64,000 nt of DNA from Prevotella sp. (GCA_022486815.1 JAKVJW010000003.1:62001-126000), one strand, 5' to 3'. Counted from the first letter of the stretch, positions 22,101 to 32,048 are shown. Notes: a model not told the origin generated them from the letters alone. Numbers and translations are program-made.

Positions 22101-22541
22101 ATTTATTCCAACCAGACCAAATACAACGTATATGATCCAGCCAACGGAATCGTAAACATCAGCGAGAAGAACGATTTTCCTTGTCTGTATGCTGGAAATG
22201 AAGCTGCCGGTAATGTAAATGCTCTAGCTTCTTCCAAAGGATGCCACAACTATTATCCTCAATCCAAGTATCTTGTGAACATGTCTTATTTGCGTTTGAA
22301 GAATATAACTTTAGGATATACCTTACCGGGCTTTATCTCCAAGAAGTTCTACATTCAAAAACTGCGTATTTATTTCAGTGGCAGCAACCTGTTCCTCCTT
22401 CACAAGGGTAATGGGAATCTGCCGGTAGATCCTGAAGTAAATGATGCAAGTGCAGGAGATACAAGTTTGCAGTATGGTACCTGGGGACGTACCTATCCGA
22501 TCACCCGTACCTGGTCGTTCGGTGTTCAATTAACACTCTAA
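19173..22541 (+). CDS. SusC/RagA family TonB-linked outer membrane protein
   Basis: 1122 aa; carboxypeptidase-like N-domain, 'LDEVVAVGYGQQKKVDLTGAV', plug 'VRIRGVGTL...SVLKDAASSSIYGSRAAFGVILITTK'. Confidence 0.97.
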   Translation: MKRRLALIVVILLSCGATGNFLYASPAPQNVTQDNTIIKGRVVDEKGDPIISASITEIGSTRGTITDVDGKFSLKTIPGTKIQISYLGYKTIITKADDGMKVQMAPDNAMLDEVVAVGYGQQKKVDLTGAVANVDLGQTLSSRPEQDVAKALQGAIPGLSIVNTSGNIDGQPTIRIRGVGTLSNDQKSDPLIIVDGVPTDDLTMINGNDIASISVLKDAASSSIYGSRAAFGVILITTKQASKGDRISVKYENNFGWDNATELPNFPDVPTQLKSAISANKRAGAASVELFGMYFDKLLPYAEKWEEQNHGKKGYSVMRPYKSDSDVGDYSFVDGQPMYYADYDLRKIWYNNAAPSSNQNVSISGSSGKTTFYASLGYNHKQDLMEFNPGKLDRYSATVNLKTDATDWLTLGTRVNFSRRHMGDANAYSNIYQYLWRWGSFFIPSGIMQDANGNEQDFRIVAMQKQASREYNVHDVTRMNAYAIAHITKDLTLNADYTYQIDNFNYSSSNNSVYGMNWTGTTPTYIVQPSTTNAYRQNIKINRWNANAYLNYMHTWNSVHNLNVMAGINGEDYRYDMFDARRTQLYDENYPQLNLAYGDMTKAAINAETRDRATAGYFGRVNYNYKDTYLLELNGRYDGSSRFPTGKKWAFFPSGSLGYRFTEEPYWNHLHQYVSNGKFRLSYGEIGNEAVGDNMFLSTISPVDQKKLYWLDGTGAKVNQFDLPTWVSSQLTWERIYTFDVGTDLNFFNDELTLTADWYQRTTKDMLAPGNAIPSAVGAAAPYTNAGQLRTRGWEITLSWRKQMNKDLGLYANFDIGDSKSVVTKWNNSSKLIGHTGDRTYAYKGETWGDIWGFETDRYFTENDFNGQNTDGSWNYKKGVADQTGIQTDNFVYGPGDIKFKDLNHDGKIDGGKGTVDDHGDLKVIGNTMPRYEYSFHIGGNYKGFDLDIFFQGVGKRDMWTLSSFAFPEMRAADLAIYSNQTKYNVYDPANGIVNISEKNDFPCLYAGNEAAGNVNALASSKGCHNYYPQSKYLVNMSYLRLKNITLGYTLPGFISKKFYIQKLRIYFSGSNLFLLHKGNGNLPVDPEVNDASAGDTSLQYGTWGRTYPITRTWSFGVQLTL

Positions 22542-22577
22542 TATAATAGTACAGCGACAAACAAAAAATTTAGCAAT

Positions 22578-24302
22578 ATGAAAAAATCTATTATATACAT
22601 ATTTGCAGCATCTATTCTGCTGCTATTTGCCAGTTGTAATGATTTTCTCGACAAGACTCCACGAGATACTTTTACAAATAATCCGGAATTCTGGAGTAAC
22701 ACCAATGACGTACAAAGCTACAGCAACAAGTTCTATAACAATTATGTAGGCTTCAACCGCGGTGGAAACTACGGATGGTTTTACTTCAAGAGCCTCAGCG
22801 ATGATCAGGCTAATGCAACATTCGACAATTGGACCTATACTACTGTTCCCGCCACTTCCAGTAACTGGAACGATGCTTTTACAGAAGTTCGCCGAGCCGC
22901 CTATTCTCTTCAGGAACTGAAGACCTCTACCCTTCCTGCATCAGACAAACTATACTTTACTGCCATTGATAAATTGAACCGGGCATGGGAATACTATCAA
23001 CTCGTACGTGAATATGGTGATGTAGAGTGGATCAACTATCCTATCCTGGACCTCAGTGATACTAATATTTACGGGAAACGGGTTGACAGAGACGTAGTCA
23101 TGGACTCTGTCCTCAATGACCTCGACTATGCCATCACAAACCTTCCCTCCAATGTCAGCGACAAGACAAAATGGAGTAAAGAAATGGCTGAGGCCATGAA
23201 GAGCGACATCTGTCTGTATGAGGGTACCTATTGCAAATATCGAACATTGGCAGATAACGGGAAAGCACCGAATATGGATCGTGCCAAGAAATACTTGCAA
23301 GAATCAGAAGGTGCTTCTGAAGCAATCATGGGCTCCAATAGATATAGCCTGACCCCGAACTATGGGGAAATCTATAACTCTCTGGACTTGTCAAGCAATC
23401 CGGAAATCATCTTTTACCGCAACTATGAAAAGGATATTGTCATGCATGGAACAGTAGACTTTACCAGTGGTTCTTCCGAACAGTTAGGTATCACAAAGGA
23501 TGCCGTGAATGCATTCCTGTTCAAGGACGGCAAGCCTTTGGCAACCACTACGCTGAATAAAGATGACAAGGCTGTAAAGAACCAGAACGGTGATTATTCC
23601 GTAGAAGGGATGTTGAAGAACCGCGATAAACGACTGAGCGTCCTCATCGACTCTATCATCTGTTTCAAAGGACACAGTTGGGCTCGCCTGGATGAATACG
23701 GCAAAACTCCGAGTGCAGCACAGCAGATGACCTCTTCTACTGGCTTTACCATCAAAAAATATGATAACACCACACTTGACTCCTACTACCGGAACAATAC
23801 CAACACGAACTATACCGATGCTCCTATATACTGGTATGCTGTCATCTTATTGAATGAGGCTGAAGCTAAGGCTGAGTTGGGTACCATCACACAAAGTGAT
23901 CTGAACCAGACCATCAATCTGTTGGAAAGTCGCGCCGGACTGCCTGACCTGACTTTACAACCAGAAGCTGACCCTGCAAACAATATGGGTGTAAGCAATC
24001 TGATCTGGGAAATACGCCGGTGCAGACGATGCGAACTGATGACAGACAACTGGTACCGCTATTGGGACCTTGTACGCTGGCATCAACTTGACAAACTGGA
24101 CAGTCAGCAACATCCGGATATCAACCGGGGAGCTAACTTATCAAATGTAGCTGATAATACCATGACTGTAGATAATGACAAATACATTATCGGGACAATA
24201 AAAACCCGTGCATTTGATAAGAAATATTATCTCTATCCTGTTCCAAGCAACGAACTGAACTTAAATAAAGATAATATCAAGCAGAACCCTGGATGGGAAT
24301 AA
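22578..24302 (+). CDS. RagB/SusD family nutrient-uptake outer membrane lipoprotein
   Basis: Lipobox 'LLLFASCNDFLDKTPRDTFTNNPEFW'; C-terminal 'IRRCRRCELMTDNWYRYWDLVRW...LYPVPSNELNLN'; follows SusC. Confidence 0.97.
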   Translation: MKKSIIYIFAASILLLFASCNDFLDKTPRDTFTNNPEFWSNTNDVQSYSNKFYNNYVGFNRGGNYGWFYFKSLSDDQANATFDNWTYTTVPATSSNWNDAFTEVRRAAYSLQELKTSTLPASDKLYFTAIDKLNRAWEYYQLVREYGDVEWINYPILDLSDTNIYGKRVDRDVVMDSVLNDLDYAITNLPSNVSDKTKWSKEMAEAMKSDICLYEGTYCKYRTLADNGKAPNMDRAKKYLQESEGASEAIMGSNRYSLTPNYGEIYNSLDLSSNPEIIFYRNYEKDIVMHGTVDFTSGSSEQLGITKDAVNAFLFKDGKPLATTTLNKDDKAVKNQNGDYSVEGMLKNRDKRLSVLIDSIICFKGHSWARLDEYGKTPSAAQQMTSSTGFTIKKYDNTTLDSYYRNNTNTNYTDAPIYWYAVILLNEAEAKAELGTITQSDLNQTINLLESRAGLPDLTLQPEADPANNMGVSNLIWEIRRCRRCELMTDNWYRYWDLVRWHQLDKLDSQQHPDINRGANLSNVADNTMTVDNDKYIIGTIKTRAFDKKYYLYPVPSNELNLNKDNIKQNPGWE

Positions 24303-24313
24303 CAAACAAAGGG

Positions 24314-24353
24314 TTCAGGGGCTGTTAATAACAGCCCCTGAATTTTATTTTTC
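24314..24353 (+). terminator. Rho-independent terminator after the SusD gene
   Basis: TTCAGGGGCTGTTAATAACAGCCCCTGAATTTTATTTTT. Confidence 0.85.
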
Positions 24354-24441
24354 TCATTAAAACCCTATTATCAAAAAATAAAAAAGCAGAAACTAAAAAG
24401 TTTACGAAACTTAAACTTCAGACAGAATAAAACTTAAAAGA

Positions 24442-27400
24442 ATGAAGAAACAGATATTACTCAATCTTCTCTTATTTGGACTGTTTGCTCCTCTTTCCAT
24501 TCAGGCACAAACTCTGACAAAAGATGAAAATCAATCTATTGAAAACATATTAAACAGTTATACTAAGGGTGTACAAACCGGAAAGATCAAGGTTGATTCC
24601 ACTAAGTCTGTAAACGATACACTCACAGTTTTCGCTACAAAGAATTTTTCCTATGTTCCCTTCAGAATCGACAATTACACAAGCCTAATCCAAAAACTAA
24701 AGGATTCTTTATCCGCACAACATTCTTTTAAGAGTATCCATATTATATCAGATAACAAGGATATCTGCAATCTAATTCCAAGGTCCTTTTTATCCTTGAA
24801 GGACAAACCGGCCGCCTTCACCAATCCTTCCAGTATTCCACTTATAGAAAATTTGAGCCGGCCGTACACGCCGACCCGCGGTCTTAATGGAAAACATATA
24901 GCCATGTGGCCAAGCCATGGAGCATACTACGAATTAGGGCTTCAACGCTGGGAGTGGCAACGTGCACGGATGCTACAGACTGTAGAAGACAAATATACAG
25001 AAAGTTATGTTCTGCCTTATCTCGTGCCTATGCTTGAAAACGCTGGTGCTATCGTCATGCTGCCCCGCGAAAGAGATACCAATCCATACGAGGTTATCGT
25101 AGATAACGATGGCCATGAAGCTTCTTCCCCATATTACGAGCAAAATGGAAGCAACTTATGGAGGAATGGAGTAGGAACAGGATTTGCATATCTCCGAAAG
25201 ACTTATAAGGATTTCGAGAATCCTTTCACGGAAGGAACCTATCGTGTAACAGAAACCGTAAACAAAGAAAAGGATGCAAGTACCATAACCTGGACCCCGA
25301 ATATCCCGAAAGACCGGAATTATGCGGTTTATGTATCTTATAAATCATTGCCTAACAGCACTACAAGTGCGCAATATACAGTATATCATAAAGACGGAAA
25401 GACCTCTTTCTCTGTCAACCAGAAAATGGGAGGCGGAACTTGGATTTATTTAGGTACCTTCGCTTTTGACAAAGGAACAAAAGGAAAAGTAGTCCTTTCC
25501 AACTATTCCAAAGAAACCGGAACAGCAATCACTGCAGATGCAGTAAAATTCGGAGGAGGAATGGGTAATATCGCACGGCGTGCTGACCCAGACAGTATCA
25601 TCCCCAACACAAAAACAGACCGAAGCAGCCAGCGTATTCCACGTAATGCTTACCAACCCAAAATAGACTACCCATATATCGTCAGCGGCTATCCCCGTTT
25701 CGAAGAAGGATCACGCTACTGGTTGCAATGGGCCGGAATCCCGGACAGCATCTACTCCCCTACTCATGGACGTGACGACTATGGCGATGATTACAAAGAC
25801 CGTGGAACGTGGGTCAACTATCTGGCTGGAGGAACTAAGGCTGCGCCAGATTATAAGGGACTGAATATTCCTATTGATCTCTCCTTTGCCTTTCATAGCG
25901 ATGCCGGAACCGTTTATGGTGATTCCATCATCGGCACACTCGGCATCTATAACTCTAGTAAATACAATGGAAAATTTGCTGACGGTACTTCCCGTATGGC
26001 CTGCCATGATTTGTGCGACATGGTTCTATCCAGCATTACCCATGACATCCGAACACTCTACGAGCCCAAATGGACCAGAAGAGGGATGTGGGATGCCAGT
26101 TACTACGAGGCGTGGGAGCCACGTGTTCCGGCCATGCTGCTCGAACTCTTGTCTCATGAAAACTTTGCTGATTTGCGCTATGGACTTGATCCACGCTTCC
26201 AGTTTACAGTAAGCCGCGCCATCTATAAAGGAATGCTTCGTTTCTTAAGCGATGAATATGGCTACAAGTATGTCGTTCAGCCTTTGCCGATAGATCATTT
26301 TGCAGCAGTTCTCTCTGGTACCAATAAGGTCAAACTGATGTGGAAGGCTGTGAATGATTCCCTAGAACCAACTGCCGTTCCGGAAAGATATATCGTCTAT
26401 AAACGTATAGGTAATGGTGATTTCGACAATGGGACCATGGTTAAAAAAACAACTTTCACCTGCAAGATTCCAACAGATCAGGTCATCAGTTTTAAAATAA
26501 CAGCCGTCAATAAAGGTGGACAAAGCTTCCCATCGGAAATTCTCTCTGTAGGGATCTCGTCTAAATCCACGACAAAACCTATTCTTATCGTCAACGGATT
26601 TGACAGGATCAGCGCTCCTGATGATTTCACCTCATCTGATGATGAGCAGGCAGGATTCCTTGCCGATATAGACAATGGTGTACCCTATAAATATTCTATA
26701 AACTATATAGGAAAGATGAAGGAATTCCGCCGTTCTATCCCTTGGACCGACGATGATTCAGGAGGGTTCGGCGATAGCTATGGCAACTATGAGAAGATGG
26801 TAATTGCAGGAAATACCTTTGACTATCCTGCCCTCCACGGGAAATGCATCATGGATGCAGGCTACAGTTTCGTCTCAACAAGCAAATCCGCAGCTGTTGC
26901 CAACCAACTATTGAATACAAATGACTATAGTGCTGTTGATCTGATTCTCGGTAAGGAGAAACAAACCAAGATGGGCCGTCCGGGAGTGACACCACTGAAG
27001 TTCAAGACTTTTGACGCAGATCTGCAAAAATCGATTACAGACTATTGTAAAACAGGTGGCAGAATATTTATTTCTGGTTCTTACGTTGCCTCTGACCTAT
27101 GGTTCAATCCATTGGCGCCGGCAAGGGATAGTGACAAGATCTTTGCACAAAAAATCTTAAAATACAAATGGCGTGACAACAGGGCTGCCATTGAAGGAAA
27201 GGTTAAATATGTGGCATCACCGTTGACCACACAACAAGAAGAGTTCTGCTATTACAACAAACCCAATGAAACATCCTACGTAGTAGAATCACCGGATGCA
27301 ATAGAGCCGGCTGACTCTTGTGCCTACACTGCCTTACGCTATTCAGAAAACAATCTCAGTGCAGGTGTTGTCTTCGGTGGTTCAGAACAAGATCATTGGC

Positions 27401-27495
27401 GTACAGTTGTATTCGGATTCCCATTTGAATCTCTAAAGGGAGATGCTGTAAGAAGTTCTATGATGAAGAAGATTCTAAATTTCCTACTCAAATGA
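24442..27495 (+). CDS. Secreted amidase_3-like protein (N-acetylmuramoyl-L-alanine amidase fold) with golvesin/Xly-CBD-like insert and C-terminal FN3-like region
   Basis: Signal peptide; Zn-amidase-like 'WPSHGAYYELGLQRWEWQRAR', 'SFAFHSDAG', 'VPAMLLELLSHENFAD'; insert 'WTPNIPKDRNYAVYVSYKSLPNSTTSAQYTVYHKDGKTSFSVNQKMGGGTWIYLGTFAF' resembles golvesin C-terminal domain. Confidence 0.78.
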   Translation: MKKQILLNLLLFGLFAPLSIQAQTLTKDENQSIENILNSYTKGVQTGKIKVDSTKSVNDTLTVFATKNFSYVPFRIDNYTSLIQKLKDSLSAQHSFKSIHIISDNKDICNLIPRSFLSLKDKPAAFTNPSSIPLIENLSRPYTPTRGLNGKHIAMWPSHGAYYELGLQRWEWQRARMLQTVEDKYTESYVLPYLVPMLENAGAIVMLPRERDTNPYEVIVDNDGHEASSPYYEQNGSNLWRNGVGTGFAYLRKTYKDFENPFTEGTYRVTETVNKEKDASTITWTPNIPKDRNYAVYVSYKSLPNSTTSAQYTVYHKDGKTSFSVNQKMGGGTWIYLGTFAFDKGTKGKVVLSNYSKETGTAITADAVKFGGGMGNIARRADPDSIIPNTKTDRSSQRIPRNAYQPKIDYPYIVSGYPRFEEGSRYWLQWAGIPDSIYSPTHGRDDYGDDYKDRGTWVNYLAGGTKAAPDYKGLNIPIDLSFAFHSDAGTVYGDSIIGTLGIYNSSKYNGKFADGTSRMACHDLCDMVLSSITHDIRTLYEPKWTRRGMWDASYYEAWEPRVPAMLLELLSHENFADLRYGLDPRFQFTVSRAIYKGMLRFLSDEYGYKYVVQPLPIDHFAAVLSGTNKVKLMWKAVNDSLEPTAVPERYIVYKRIGNGDFDNGTMVKKTTFTCKIPTDQVISFKITAVNKGGQSFPSEILSVGISSKSTTKPILIVNGFDRISAPDDFTSSDDEQAGFLADIDNGVPYKYSINYIGKMKEFRRSIPWTDDDSGGFGDSYGNYEKMVIAGNTFDYPALHGKCIMDAGYSFVSTSKSAAVANQLLNTNDYSAVDLILGKEKQTKMGRPGVTPLKFKTFDADLQKSITDYCKTGGRIFISGSYVASDLWFNPLAPARDSDKIFAQKILKYKWRDNRAAIEGKVKYVASPLTTQQEEFCYYNKPNETSYVVESPDAIEPADSCAYTALRYSENNLSAGVVFGGSEQDHWRTVVFGFPFESLKGDAVRSSMMKKILNFLLK

Positions 27496-27508
27496 CCTGT
27501 ATGAAATC

Positions 27509-29395
27509 ATGAGAAGAAAACTTTTCAAAAAAGCTATTCTGCTTATATTCTCGATTCTCTTTTCTTTGCTGGATACGCTCCCGGCAAAGGCAGGAGAATC
27601 CTTTCGGTTTGTTGTACTTACGGATATCCACATTAATGCAAAGAAGCCAGATGCTATAGAAGATCTGCGCCATTCCGTTGATCAAATCAATGCATCAGAC
27701 CACATTGACTTCATTCTGGTAACCGGTGATATCGCGGATGAAGGAGACAGGGCCTCATTACTGGAAGCCCGGAAAGGACTGAATCGACTGAAGAAGCCCT
27801 ATTACATTATTATGGGTAACCATGATCAGAAATGGAGTGAAAGCGGTTGCATGGATTTCAAAAACATTTTTGGTTACGAACGTTTTCGCCTGAACCATAA
27901 AGGCTACCTTTTCCTCGGTTTTGGATGTGGGCCGATGATGAGAATGGCATTGGGCCACATCTCACCGGAAGATATCGATTGGCTCAAGAAAGAACTATCA
28001 CGAAATGGAAAGCATGGTGAGCCTGTATTTCTAGTCACCCATATACCCATGTTGCCACAGGATATGGACAATTGGTATGATGTGACTGATGCAGTACGAA
28101 CCTATCCGATAAAGGCCTTCATCAACGGACACTATCACATCAACCGGTATCTGACCTATGACGGTATACCTGCATTTATAAACATCGCCAACCTCAGACG
28201 CAAAGGGCATCAGTTCGGTCAATACAACGAATATGATGTCACACCGGACTCAATGATCGTCTACACCCATCCTGTAGGTGAGCCCCGCTATCGCTGGGGA
28301 GGCATCTCTCTTACCCATAAATACTATGATGCAAAACCAGGATCCTTCAATATCCGTCCTGATTTTAAAGTCAACAAACAATATCCACAGGTAAAGGAAG
28401 CATGGACAGTCAGATCACATGCAGCAATCTTCTCTTCACCCGTCGTCTATAAGGGAAAAGTGTACACCGGTGACGACTTAGGACGGATCAACTGCTACTC
28501 TCTGAGAAACGGCAGGCTTCTCTGGAGTCATCACACGCATGGACGCATCTTTGGTACTCCGGCAATAAACAAGGGAATACTCATTGCCGGTTCTGCTAAC
28601 AATCGTATCTACGGTATCAATGCTATAACGGGAAAACTCTGCTGGCAAATAAAGACACGTCGCCCGGTAGTCAGTGCAGTCGCTATAGATAAAGGTATCG
28701 CTTACATCGGTGCCAGCGACAGCACTTTCCGGGCTATCAGAGTCAAGGACGGGAAATTGATTTGGAAAAGTGGCGGAATTAACGGATACGTTGAAACACG
28801 ACCTTTAGTAACAAAAGAAAAAATTATATTCGGGGCTTGGGACAACACCCTCTATGCCTTAAACAAAAAAGACGGATCCATGAGTTGGAAATGGATAACC
28901 TGTGCTGACAAAGGGATGCACTTCTCCCCTGCTGCCGTATGGCCAGTAGCAGCACACGGAAAGGTATTCATCGTAGATCCGGAACGAGCTATGACAGCTA
29001 TCGACTTACAAACCGGGAAGCAACTCTGGCGGACTTACCAGAGCAAAGTCAGGGAATCTATCGGACTATCAGAAGACCATCAGCGTGTGTATGCGAAAAC
29101 CATGCGAGACAGTATCGTATGCTATTCAACCGAGACAAAATCCCCAAAAGAACTATGGAGAACTAATGTAGGCTTCGGTTATGAACATGCTACTGTGATG
29201 CTGGAAGAAAAAGACGGAGAAGTATTTTCATCTACCAAGAATGGGCTTATCTTCGCTTTGGACGCCAATACCGGAAAAATATACTGGAAACATAAAACAG
29301 GAAACACACTCGTTAATACGGTAGTGCCCTTGAACAAGCATGAAGTTCTCTATACGAATGAAGACGGGATTGTGGGAAAACTAGTTATACAGTAG
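27509..29395 (+). CDS. Calcineurin-like metallophosphoesterase fused to PQQ-type beta-propeller
   Basis: 'VVLTDIHINAKK', 'VTGDIADEGD', 'IMGNHDQ', 'INGHYHI'; then repeated 'NAITGKLCWQIKT/ RVKDGKLIWKSGG / DLQTGKQLWRT' blades. Confidence 0.9.
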   Translation: MRRKLFKKAILLIFSILFSLLDTLPAKAGESFRFVVLTDIHINAKKPDAIEDLRHSVDQINASDHIDFILVTGDIADEGDRASLLEARKGLNRLKKPYYIIMGNHDQKWSESGCMDFKNIFGYERFRLNHKGYLFLGFGCGPMMRMALGHISPEDIDWLKKELSRNGKHGEPVFLVTHIPMLPQDMDNWYDVTDAVRTYPIKAFINGHYHINRYLTYDGIPAFINIANLRRKGHQFGQYNEYDVTPDSMIVYTHPVGEPRYRWGGISLTHKYYDAKPGSFNIRPDFKVNKQYPQVKEAWTVRSHAAIFSSPVVYKGKVYTGDDLGRINCYSLRNGRLLWSHHTHGRIFGTPAINKGILIAGSANNRIYGINAITGKLCWQIKTRRPVVSAVAIDKGIAYIGASDSTFRAIRVKDGKLIWKSGGINGYVETRPLVTKEKIIFGAWDNTLYALNKKDGSMSWKWITCADKGMHFSPAAVWPVAAHGKVFIVDPERAMTAIDLQTGKQLWRTYQSKVRESIGLSEDHQRVYAKTMRDSIVCYSTETKSPKELWRTNVGFGYEHATVMLEEKDGEVFSSTKNGLIFALDANTGKIYWKHKTGNTLVNTVVPLNKHEVLYTNEDGIVGKLVIQ

Positions 29396-29461
29396 AAATT
29401 TTGATGGATATTTAAGAGTATAAAGAAATAAAAAGATATTGAAGCAGCTGAATTACAAAAA

Positions 29462-30808
29462 ATGAAAAGTACAAAAAATCTATCCTACTGGACATGGATA
29501 CCTACACTCTATTTCGCAGAAGGTATCCCCTACTTTATTGTGAACAATATTTCTGTGACAATGTTCACAAAAATGGGTGTACCCAACGGTGAGATGGCTC
29601 TGTTTACCAGCCTCCTCTACCTTCCATGGACTATCAAACCATTATGGAGTCCATTTGTTGATATCATCAAGACCAAACGCTGGTGGATTACCATCATGCA
29701 GTTATTGATCAGTGCCGCATTTATCTTGCTTACGCTCTCGATACCTCATCCGGATGCAGCTACTATAAAAGCTGGAACAACTCCCATAAGTCTTTTTACC
29801 TTTACACTGATTCTATTTATCATTACAGCATTTGCATCTGCCACACACGACATTGCAGCGGATGGCTTTTACATGCTAGCCATGCCGGAAAACGAACAAT
29901 CGTTTTTCATAGGTATCCGTAGCACATTCTACCGTCTTTCATCTATATTCGGCCAGGGAGTTCTGGTCTACATTGCCGGGAAACTGGAACGGCAATCAGG
30001 TAATATCCCGATGTCATGGGAGATTACAATGGGTATACTTGCAGTTTTGTTCACGGCTTTGGCATTATACCACACCTTCATACTTCCACATCCTGCTGCC
30101 GACGCTCCGCATATCACGGACGATACGAGCAACAAGGCAAAAGAGGTAATGAAAGAGTTCAATCGTACCTTCGCTACTTACTTCAAGAAACCCGGAGTAT
30201 GGCTGGCTATTGTCTTCATGCTTCTCTACCGCTTGCCGGAAGCCTTTCTCCTCAAGATGGTCAATCCGTTCCTCTTGGATTCCACAAAGTCCGGAGGATT
30301 GGGACTAGCTACAGACGATGTAGGAATCATATACGGAACTATCGGTGTACTGTTTCTTACTATCGGAGGAATCATCGGAGGAATTGCCGCTTCCAGATGG
30401 GGACTGAAGAAAGCCCTATGGCCTATGGCTGCAAGCATGACCTTTCCATGTGCAACATTCGTCTTTTTAGGAATGAGCCATACCACCAATCTGGTCATTA
30501 TAAGTGCATGTGTAGCCTTTGAACAATTTGGATACGGTTTCGGTTTTACCGCCTATATGCTCTATATGATGTACTTTTCTGAAGGAGAATTTACAACAGC
30601 TCATTATGCTATATGCACGGCATTCATGGCACTGAGCATGATGATACCGGGAATGTTTGCTGGATATATCCAGGAATGGATGGGATACAAAGAATTCTTT
30701 TGGATGGTCATGATCTGTTGCATGGCAACTGTTGCCGTCACTTTCTTTGTCAAAAAGAAAGTTGACGAAAATTATGGAAGAAAAGACAATCATAAAACGA
30801 ATAACTGA
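29462..30808 (+). CDS. ampG: MFS transporter, AmpG-like (muropeptide permease type)
   Basis: 'TLYFAEGIPYFIVNNISVTMFTKMGVPNGEMALFTSLLYLPWTIKPLWSPFVD' as in AmpG/PAT-type permeases; neighbourhood. Confidence 0.8.
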   Translation: MKSTKNLSYWTWIPTLYFAEGIPYFIVNNISVTMFTKMGVPNGEMALFTSLLYLPWTIKPLWSPFVDIIKTKRWWITIMQLLISAAFILLTLSIPHPDAATIKAGTTPISLFTFTLILFIITAFASATHDIAADGFYMLAMPENEQSFFIGIRSTFYRLSSIFGQGVLVYIAGKLERQSGNIPMSWEITMGILAVLFTALALYHTFILPHPAADAPHITDDTSNKAKEVMKEFNRTFATYFKKPGVWLAIVFMLLYRLPEAFLLKMVNPFLLDSTKSGGLGLATDDVGIIYGTIGVLFLTIGGIIGGIAASRWGLKKALWPMAASMTFPCATFVFLGMSHTTNLVIISACVAFEQFGYGFGFTAYMLYMMYFSEGEFTTAHYAICTAFMALSMMIPGMFAGYIQEWMGYKEFFWMVMICCMATVAVTFFVKKKVDENYGRKDNHKTNN

Positions 30809-32034
30809 TGAGAAAGTTTTTTTCATTTCTACTCTGTTTTCTCACAGCATACAGTCTGTATGCTCAGAAAGTACAGACAGGAATAGAGGTTCTTAAAAGT
30901 CAGAACTTTAAGATATTAGAAGGACAACGTGTAGGACTGGTGACCAACCCTACCGGAGTTGACAATGAACTACGGTCAGACATTGATATTCTTGCAGAAG
31001 CGCCGAATGTCAATCTGGTTGCCTTATTCGGACCGGAACATGGCCTGAGAGGCAGTGCCCATGCTGGTTCAGCAGTAGGTAATGACACAGATGCTATCAC
31101 TCACCTGCCCGTATATTCACTCTTTGGGAAACATCGTATGCCTTCTCCTGGTATGCTGAAAGGTATTGACGTCCTGGTATATGACATACAAGACATCGGA
31201 TGCAGGTCTTTCACTTACATCAGCACACTGGACAACATCTTGAAAGCAGCCGTTCAGAATCATATAAAGGTGGTTGTCCTCGACCGCCCCAATCCTCTTG
31301 GAGGAGAAAAGATAGAAGGAAACATCGTTGATGATGATTGCATCTCATTTGTCAGTCAACTGAAGATTCCCTATATCTATGGACTTACACCGGGAGAACT
31401 GGCTCTGTTTCTCAATGGAGAGAACAGACTTGAAGGAAAATGTGATCTGACCGTCATCAAGATGAAAAAGTGGAAACGCCGAATGACATATAAGGATACA
31501 GGACTTCATTGGGTTCTAGCCTCGCCACACATACCGGAAGCAAAATCAGCACCCTTCTACGCGGTTTCAGGAATTATAGGTGAACTTGACAATATTTCCA
31601 TCGGTGTAGGCTACACCCTCCCCTTCCGCCTCTTCGGAGCATCATGGATCAATGCACATGACTTTGCTAATGCCATGAACAATCTACATCTTCCAGGTAT
31701 TCTGTTTCGTCCTATATTTTATACGCCATTCTATGGTCCTGGAAAAGGGACAGAACTACAAGGTGTACAGGCCTATTTCACCAATTACAAGAAGGCAAAC
31801 CTATGTGACATCCAGTTTTATGTCATCCAGGAACTTTATAAACTCTATCCAGATCATGATATCTTAGCAAGCGACAGCAAAGACCGTCTGGATATGATTG
31901 ATAAGGTATGCGGTTCCAAGCAAATCCGCCACCTCCTCCTTATGCACCATCAATGGTCAGATGCCAGGCCCTACTGGGATAAGGACGTAAAAGCCTTCAG
32001 AAAAATTGCCAAGAAATATTATTTGTATAAATAA
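30808..32034 (+). CDS. namZ: DUF1343 exo-beta-N-acetylmuramidase NamZ-like
   Basis: 'VGLVTNPTGVD', 'VALFGPEHGLRGSAHAGSAVG', 'VYDIQDIGCRSFTYISTL', 'VLDRPNPLGG'; overlaps previous stop by 1 nt (TGATG). Confidence 0.88.
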   Translation: MRKFFSFLLCFLTAYSLYAQKVQTGIEVLKSQNFKILEGQRVGLVTNPTGVDNELRSDIDILAEAPNVNLVALFGPEHGLRGSAHAGSAVGNDTDAITHLPVYSLFGKHRMPSPGMLKGIDVLVYDIQDIGCRSFTYISTLDNILKAAVQNHIKVVVLDRPNPLGGEKIEGNIVDDDCISFVSQLKIPYIYGLTPGELALFLNGENRLEGKCDLTVIKMKKWKRRMTYKDTGLHWVLASPHIPEAKSAPFYAVSGIIGELDNISIGVGYTLPFRLFGASWINAHDFANAMNNLHLPGILFRPIFYTPFYGPGKGTELQGVQAYFTNYKKANLCDIQFYVIQELYKLYPDHDILASDSKDRLDMIDKVCGSKQIRHLLLMHHQWSDARPYWDKDVKAFRKIAKKYYLYK

Positions 32035-32048
32035 AAGTTATAAGTAAA

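Noticed and set aside
30016-30522. 168-aa plus-strand ORF inside ampG
   Set aside because: Out-of-frame overlap with a clear MFS transporter
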